The notes beneath the pieces are model-generated. The model saw nothing but the letters and a program-made list of their open reading frames with translations. It ran no database searches and was not told the origin of the DNA. From contig NZ_JATAAF010000010.1 in assembly GCF_030341905.1 (NCBI RefSeq), positions 1 to 64,000 on the forward strand: a stretch of DNA of 64,000 nucleotides. The letters are read 5' to 3'. Below, in pieces: positions 59,583 through 64,000 of the stretch. A program made the position numbers and the translations under genes. Within the stretch, counting starts at the first letter, position 1; each line of letters opens with the position of its first letter. The stretch comes from Porticoccus sp. W117. GTDB taxonomy: Bacteria; Pseudomonadota; Gammaproteobacteria; Pseudomonadales; Porticoccaceae.

Positions 59583-60710
59583 GTGCAAAACGATTTTGTC
59601 CGCCATTTGCGCCAGCACAGCACCGGTATGTACCGCAAGAATCGCTGGCAGAAGTTGCATCTGGATATGCCGCTGATCCTGCTGTTGATGCTGTTGTGCG
59701 GCATTGGTTTGATGGTGTTGTACAGTGCTAGCGAGCAGAGCCAGCATTACCTGAAACGGCAGATGGTGTTCTACGCTGTGGGTTTTGTGGTGATGTTGGT
59801 CACAGCGCAGTTGTCGCCGCGACTGTTGGCTCGTTGGGCGTTGCTGCCTTACGCCATTGGTTTGCTGCTGCTGGTGGCGGTGTTGTTTTTCGGGGTGGGG
59901 GCCAAAGGGGCGCAGCGCTGGTTGGAGTTGGGAGGCTTTCGCTTTCAGCCCTCGGAGATTATGAAAGTGGCGGTGCCGCTGATGCTGGCCAGTTATTTGG
60001 GGCAACGGCATCTGCCACCGACGCTTCGCTATGTGTTGGCGGCTTTGTTGATGATGGTATTGCCCGCGCTGTTGGTGGGTTTGCAACCGGATTTGGGCAC
60101 GGCGCTGCTGATCTTTGCGTCTGGCTTTTTTGTGCTTTTTCTGGCGGGACTGCACAAGCGCTATATGTTGGGTGCCGGCCTGTTGGCCATGGCGGCGATT
60201 CCGCTGTTTTGGCTGTTTTTGCTTCACGATTACCAAAAGCAGCGTATTCTGACGTTGCTTGATCCCCAGGCGGATCGGCTCGGTTCTGGCTGGAATATTA
60301 TCCAGTCCACCACCGCTATTGGCTCCGGTGGTTGGCAAGGCAAGGGTTGGATGCAGGGTACTCAATCGCAGTTGGATTTTTTGCCAGAGCCACACACGGA
60401 TTTTATTATCGCCGTGTTCAGTGAGGAGTTCGGTCTGGCAGGGGTGCTGAGCCTGCTGGGGCTGTATTTGCTGATTGTGGGGCGTTGCCTGTTTTTGGCT
60501 CTGCGCGCCAGTAATATGTTTGGTCGTTTGCTGGCGGGCAGTATTGCGTTGACCTTTTTTGTGTATGTTGTGGTCAACATGGGTATGGTATCTGGCGTTT
60601 TACCGGTTGTTGGTGTGCCTTTACCCCTGGTGAGTTATGGGGGTACTTCCATTGTGACCCTGATGCTTGGGTTTGGTATGCTAATGGCCGTTTGTGTTGA
60701 TAAGCGTTAG
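59583..60710 (+). CDS. mrdB: RodA peptidoglycan glycosyltransferase (SEDS family)
   Basis: RodA polymerises glycan strands for lateral wall growth with PBP2. The 375-residue polytopic protein has about ten helices and SEDS family markers: GAKGAQRWLELGGFRFQPSE near residue 105 (conserved in RodA/FtsW), LPEPHTDFIIAVFSEEFGL with the catalytic-site acidic residues near residue 265, and GMVSGVLPVVGVPLPLVSYGGTS near residue 345. It starts at GTG 59583, directly after the inverted-repeat element. Confidence 0.97.
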   Translation: MQNDFVRHLRQHSTGMYRKNRWQKLHLDMPLILLLMLLCGIGLMVLYSASEQSQHYLKRQMVFYAVGFVVMLVTAQLSPRLLARWALLPYAIGLLLLVAVLFFGVGAKGAQRWLELGGFRFQPSEIMKVAVPLMLASYLGQRHLPPTLRYVLAALLMMVLPALLVGLQPDLGTALLIFASGFFVLFLAGLHKRYMLGAGLLAMAAIPLFWLFLLHDYQKQRILTLLDPQADRLGSGWNIIQSTTAIGSGGWQGKGWMQGTQSQLDFLPEPHTDFIIAVFSEEFGLAGVLSLLGLYLLIVGRCLFLALRASNMFGRLLAGSIALTFFVYVVVNMGMVSGVLPVVGVPLPLVSYGGTSIVTLMLGFGMLMAVCVDKR

Positions 60711-60745
60711 GGCAACAGACCCTGACTTGTGAGGGAGATTTTTCG

Positions 60746-61747
60746 GTGAACAAACGTGTTGTAACATTTGTAGCGGCGGTGGCGCTGCTGTTTTCTGCCG
60801 GGGTGCAGGCAAAAAACTATCTGGGTAATCCACAGGCCGAGTCATTTATCGGCCTTATGGTGGAGGAGCACGATTTTAAAGCCACCGAGCTGCGGCGCTT
60901 GTTTGCCCAGGCGGAGTTCAAGCAGAGCATTATTGATGCCATGACCCGCCCCGCCGAGAAGGTAAAACCCTGGCGCGATTACCGCAAAATTTTCTACACC
61001 AGCAAACGCATTGATCTGGGTACCAAGTTCTGGCGTGAAAATTCCGAAGCCCTGATGCGTGCCAAGGAAGATTACGGTGTAGACCCGGCGATGATTGTTG
61101 CCATTATCGGCGTGGAAACCTACTACGGCCGCAACAAGGGCTCTTTCCGGGTACTGGACGCACTTTCCACCCTGGCCTTTGACTACCCCAAGCGCAGCCG
61201 CTTTTTCACCAAGCAGCTGGAGCACTTCCTGCTGCTGGCCCGTGAGCAAAACCAGGACCCCCTGGCCCTGAAAGGCTCCTACGCTGGTGCCATGGGCTTT
61301 GGCCAGTTTATTCCCAGCAGCTATCGCGCTTACGCGGTGGATTACGATAACGACGGCTTTGCCGATATCTGGAACAACACCACCGACGCCATTGGCAGTG
61401 TTGCCAATTACTTTGCCGAGCACGGCTGGAAAGACGGTGAGCCAGTGGCCACCCGTGTCAAACTTAAGCCGGATTACTCTCCCGATGTGATCACCAAAGG
61501 TTTAAAGCCGGATCGCACCATTCTGGAATTCAGCGAACACGGTTATTTTCCAGTGGATTTTGCCTCTCCAGACGCCATGGCTTCTGCCATCAAACTGGAT
61601 GGCCAGAACGGCGTGGAGTTCTGGTTCGGGCTGCATAATTTCTATGTGATTACCCGCTATAACCACAGCAGCATGTACGCCATGGCGGTCTATCAGGTGA
61701 GCCAGGCGATTCGCGAGCGCATGGAGCCCCATCTCGCAGAAAAATAG
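60746..61747 (+). CDS. mltB: Membrane-bound lytic murein transglycosylase B
   Basis: MltB cleaves peptidoglycan glycan strands to anhydro-muropeptides. The 333-residue exported protein (signal MNKRVVTFVAAVALLFSAGVQA) has the catalytic glutamate in MIVAIIGVETYYGRNKGSF near residue 126, SYAGAMGFGQFIPSSYRAYA near residue 185, and a calcium-like loop DYDNDGFADIWN. No lipobox cysteine is present, so this is the soluble SltB-like form. GTG 60746 is the start, 35 bp after mrdB. The stop lies in a tandem repeat that runs into rlpA. Confidence 0.95.
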   Translation: MNKRVVTFVAAVALLFSAGVQAKNYLGNPQAESFIGLMVEEHDFKATELRRLFAQAEFKQSIIDAMTRPAEKVKPWRDYRKIFYTSKRIDLGTKFWRENSEALMRAKEDYGVDPAMIVAIIGVETYYGRNKGSFRVLDALSTLAFDYPKRSRFFTKQLEHFLLLAREQNQDPLALKGSYAGAMGFGQFIPSSYRAYAVDYDNDGFADIWNNTTDAIGSVANYFAEHGWKDGEPVATRVKLKPDYSPDVITKGLKPDRTILEFSEHGYFPVDFASPDAMASAIKLDGQNGVEFWFGLHNFYVITRYNHSSMYAMAVYQVSQAIRERMEPHLAEK

Positions 61748-61791
61748 TTTGCAGGTAAATAGTCTTGCGGAAAAATAGTCTTGCTGAGAAA
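61744..61791. repeat. Three tandem 16-bp units joining mltB and rlpA
   Basis: Three successive 16-base units of the form ATAGTCTTGCNGANAA cover 61744-61791, the first more diverged. The mltB stop TAG lies in the first unit and the rlpA TTG start in the third. Confidence 0.75.
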
Positions 61792-62593
61792 TAACCGCCT
61801 TTTCTTCCCACTGCTCGCAGCGGTACTGCTGCTGGCGGGCTGTGGCGGCTCCAATTACTACAAGGATGACCGCCCGCCTCGCCAGGACAGAGACGTCAGC
61901 CAGATTCCCGATGCGGTCCCCAGAGTAGAGCCCATCACTCGCGCCGGCAATACCAACCCCTATCGCGCCCTGGGCAAAACCTACCATCTGCTGCCGGACA
62001 ATCGCGGTTACAAGGCCCGCGGTATGGCCTCCTGGTACGGCAGCAAGTTTCACGGCAGGCCCACCGCCAACGGCGAAACCTACGATATGTTCGCCATGAC
62101 GGCGGCCCACAAAACCCTGAAAATTCCCGCCTATGTGAAAGTCACCAATCTGGAAAATAATCGCCAGGTGGTGGTGCGAGTGAACGATCGCGGCCCGTTC
62201 CTGCACGATCGTTTGATTGATCTTTCCTACGCGGCGGCCAAGAAGCTCAATTTTGCCGATGATGGTCTGGCGCAAGTTGAAGTCGAATACATAGACCCTG
62301 CAGGTGTGCAGGCCCGGCCAGAGCCAGTCAGGCCGGCGCAAACAGGCAAGCCTATGGAGAAAGGCAGTTATCTGCAGTTGGCGGCATTTTCCAAGGCCAA
62401 GCCTGCCCTACAAATGCAGGCGCGCCTGCGCCAATGGGTGGGCCATCCGGTATTGATGACCATCAATGAGGGTTCCAAGGGCCTGCTTTACAAAGTCTTG
62501 ATCGGCCCCGTGGCTCAGACTGAAGAGCAGCAGCGTCTTAAAGCGCAGGTGCGCCAGCGGGAAAAGCTATCTCCATTTTTGGTTCAGTTTTAA
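61781..62593 (+). CDS. rlpA: Septal ring lytic transglycosylase RlpA, lipoprotein
   Basis: RlpA is an outer-membrane lipoprotein that cuts denuded glycan strands at the septum. The 270 residues begin with a lipoprotein signal (FFPLLAAVLLLAGCGGSN; lipid cysteine near residue 22), contain the double-psi beta-barrel GMASWYGSKFHGRPTANGE near residue 84 and VVVRVNDRGPFLHDRLIDLS near residue 137, and end with an SPOR domain (YLQLAAFSKAKPALQMQARL). The start is TTG 61781; no other codon precedes the lipobox in frame at a suitable distance. It lies within the tandem repeat. Confidence 0.95.
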   Translation: MLRNNRLFFPLLAAVLLLAGCGGSNYYKDDRPPRQDRDVSQIPDAVPRVEPITRAGNTNPYRALGKTYHLLPDNRGYKARGMASWYGSKFHGRPTANGETYDMFAMTAAHKTLKIPAYVKVTNLENNRQVVVRVNDRGPFLHDRLIDLSYAAAKKLNFADDGLAQVEVEYIDPAGVQARPEPVRPAQTGKPMEKGSYLQLAAFSKAKPALQMQARLRQWVGHPVLMTINEGSKGLLYKVLIGPVAQTEEQQRLKAQVRQREKLSPFLVQF

Positions 62594-62655
62594 CGGTATT
62601 GCTTCATACTTCTGCTGTGGTACTCGTGGTAAAATCCCCGCCGATTTTGAATCCT

Positions 62656-62682
62656 GTCACCCTTCATTTCATTCAGGGTGAC
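62656..62682 (+). terminator. Hairpin in the rlpA-dacA gap
   Basis: GTCACCCT (62656-62663) pairs exactly with AGGGTGAC (62675-62682) over an 11-base loop, 63 bp after the rlpA stop and 24 bp before the dacA ATG. There is no clear T-run, so it may attenuate rather than end transcription. Confidence 0.45.
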
Positions 62683-62706
62683 GATTAGCTGTTTCAAGGA
62701 ACCACC

Positions 62707-63861
62707 ATGATTAGCAAGTTGCTTCAGATTTTTCTGGCCACTGTCCTTACCCTGCTGGCGCCGCTGGCCACTGCTCTCACACCCGCTCCCCCGGAACTGT
62801 CTGCCAAGGCCTGGATTCTGGTGGATGCGGATACCGGCGAAATCCTGGTAGAGCACAACGCCAACGAGCAGTTGGAGCCCGCCAGCCTCACCAAGATGAT
62901 GACCAGTTACATCGTCTCCAAAGATATCCACCAGGGCAAAATCAGCGAGCAGGACATGGTGCCCATCAGCGTCAATGCCTGGCGTATGGGCGGCTCCAAG
63001 ATGTTTATCCGCGAGGGTACCGAGGTCAAGCTGATCGACCTGCTGCGGGGGGTGATTATCCAGTCTGGCAACGACGCCTCAGTGGCGCTGGCGGAATACG
63101 TGGCCGGCAGTGAAGGCGCCTTTGCCGATGTAATGAACCAGCAGGCACAACTGCTGGGCATGAACAACACCAACTACGAAAATGCCACCGGTTGGCCGGC
63201 GGAAGGGCACCTCACTACCGCCTACGACCTGTCCCTGCTGGCGCGGGCATTGATCAAGGATCACCCGGAGCACTACAGCATCTACGCGGAAAAGTACTTC
63301 AAGTACAACATCGACAAGCCCCAGCCCAACCGCAACCGTCTGTTGTGGCGCGACAAATCCGTGGACGGCATCAAAACCGGCCACACCGAGGCGGCGGGCT
63401 ACTGCCTGGTGTCTTCGGCGCTGCGCGATGGCATGCGCCTGGTTGCTGTGGTGATGGGCACCGACAGCGACGAAGCCCGTGCCCGTGAATCGCAAAAACT
63501 GCTTTCCTACGGCTTCCGCTATTTTGAAAGCGCCAAGGTATTTAACGCTCAACAAGTGATGCAGGAAAACGCTCGCGTTTGGTATGGCGAGAGCGAGAAT
63601 CTCAACTTGGTAGTGGCGGAAGAAACCCAGCTCACCGTGCCCTACGGAGCAGCCAAAAAGCTGCAAATTGACGTTAATGCCCCCGAGCAGATCGAGGCTC
63701 CAGTCGCTTTGGGCCAACAGTTGGGAACGGTAACCGTCAGCTACGATGGCGAGCTGTTGCGGGAGCTGCCACTGGTGGCGGATCGTGAAATCCCTGAAGC
63801 GGGCTTCTTTGCTCGTATGTGGGACAGCATCAAGTTGTTTTTTGTGGGTATTTTCAGTTGA
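62707..63861 (+). CDS. dacA: D-alanyl-D-alanine carboxypeptidase (PBP5/6 type)
   Basis: DacA removes the terminal D-alanine from peptidoglycan stem peptides. The 384-residue protein has a signal peptide ([22 protein letters not shown]), the catalytic SxxK in [14 protein letters not shown] near residue 60, SGN in [16 protein letters not shown] near residue 119, and KTG in [14 protein letters not shown] near residue 220. The C-terminal PBP5 domain and an amphipathic anchor ([17 protein letters not shown]) attach it to the inner membrane. It follows rlpA in the usual order. Confidence 0.97.
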   Translation: MISKLLQIFLATVLTLLAPLATALTPAPPELSAKAWILVDADTGEILVEHNANEQLEPASLTKMMTSYIVSKDIHQGKISEQDMVPISVNAWRMGGSKMFIREGTEVKLIDLLRGVIIQSGNDASVALAEYVAGSEGAFADVMNQQAQLLGMNNTNYENATGWPAEGHLTTAYDLSLLARALIKDHPEHYSIYAEKYFKYNIDKPQPNRNRLLWRDKSVDGIKTGHTEAAGYCLVSSALRDGMRLVAVVMGTDSDEARARESQKLLSYGFRYFESAKVFNAQQVMQENARVWYGESENLNLVVAEETQLTVPYGAAKKLQIDVNAPEQIEAPVALGQQLGTVTVSYDGELLRELPLVADREIPEAGFFARMWDSIKLFFVGIFS

Positions 63862-63878
63862 TAACCATCAGTAACACC

Positions 63879-64000
63879 ATGAGTGAACAAGACGCCCCGA
63901 AAATAGAATTCCCCTGCGATTACCCCATCAAAGTAATGGGTAAGGCGCACCCGGACTTTCACGCCTTTGTACTGGAAGTCATGCAGCGCCATGTGGGTGA
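63879..64000 (+). CDS. ybeD: YbeD/DUF493 family protein, N-terminal part (runs off right edge)
   Basis: The first 40 residues are visible ([20 protein letters not shown] then [17 protein letters not shown]), matching the start of the small ACT-like DUF493/YbeD proteins that lie between dacA and lipB in many gammaproteobacteria. It starts 17 bp after the dacA stop. The family role is not firmly known. The gene continues past the window. Confidence 0.88.
   Translation, partial: MSEQDAPKIEFPCDYPIKVMGKAHPDFHAFVLEVMQRHVG

Noticed and set aside
1..64000. tRNA, rRNA, riboswitch or CRISPR arrays
   Set aside because: Intergenic regions were scanned by eye; no cloverleaf, no rRNA-like sequence and no regularly spaced repeat-spacer series was found. 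The interspersed palindromes are far apart and lack spacers.

Overview
The window looks like a chromosomal segment of a free-living gammaproteobacterium of the Cellvibrionales/Pseudomonadales type. Reasons: the order aroQ-accB-accC; ntrB-ntrC next to a sigma54/NtrC-type glnA; and the block proA-nadD-rsfS-rlmH-mrdA-mrdB-mltB-rlpA-dacA-ybeD, which is typical of that group. The species cannot be named from sequence alone. No rRNA, tRNA or CRISPR array was seen.

Layout. 1-0.4 kb: tail of an IS1182-like transposase running off the left edge. 0.4-2.7 kb (minus): aroQ-accB-accC. 3.1-7.1 kb: copper chaperone, DUF2333 protein and a PAS-GGDEF-EAL protein. 7.2-12 kb: a visibly more AT-rich accessory stretch with an HExxH protease, a Ddl ligase, a class D beta-lactamase, a polysaccharide deacetylase and vapBC. 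12-17.5 kb: nitrogen control (ntrC, ntrB, glnA) with readable NtrC boxes and a sigma54 promoter. 17.5-25.2 kb: thiI, an LpxO-like hydroxylase, DUF1801, tatD, a natural CsdA-CsdE fusion and, 1.4 kb further, tcdA, which together suggest a ct6A tRNA-modification set. 25-32.5 kb: TerB-like protein, a three-gene minus operon (kynureninase-like, L,D-transpeptidase-like, M28 peptidase), a kinase, typA and a membrane GGDEF protein. 32.6-36.6 kb: GFA/TfoX_C/WYL/tag operon, an ABM-like gene facing a perfect palindrome, pip and dtd. 37-41 kb: PPi-type phosphofructokinase, mpl, ubiX and a small gene. 41-48 kb: a 473-bp element with perfect 21-bp terminal inverted repeats, an RND/MMPL transporter, a dehydrogenase, an antiporter and a ParD-like/membrane-protein pair. 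48-53 kb: cpxP/cpxRA-like envelope stress genes with three GTAAA boxes, then lemA and an extended M48 protease. 53-64 kb: divergent proB/proA and the cell-elongation/peptidoglycan cluster.

Shared themes are the cell wall (mpl, ddl, mrdA, mrdB, mltB, rlpA, dacA, an L,D-transpeptidase-like protein, OXA), nitrogen and proline metabolism, c-di-GMP (three GGDEF proteins) and envelope stress.

The most unusual property is the density of short intergenic palindromic repeats: at least four families, including nested composites in which one inverted repeat encloses another. One element supplies the ribosome binding site and start codon of a gene. Other points of interest are the CsdA-CsdE fusion, a possible AUU start for PBP2, the ParD-like/membrane-protein pair, acidic DPF repeats in the RND transporter and inverted-repeat elements inside essential operons.
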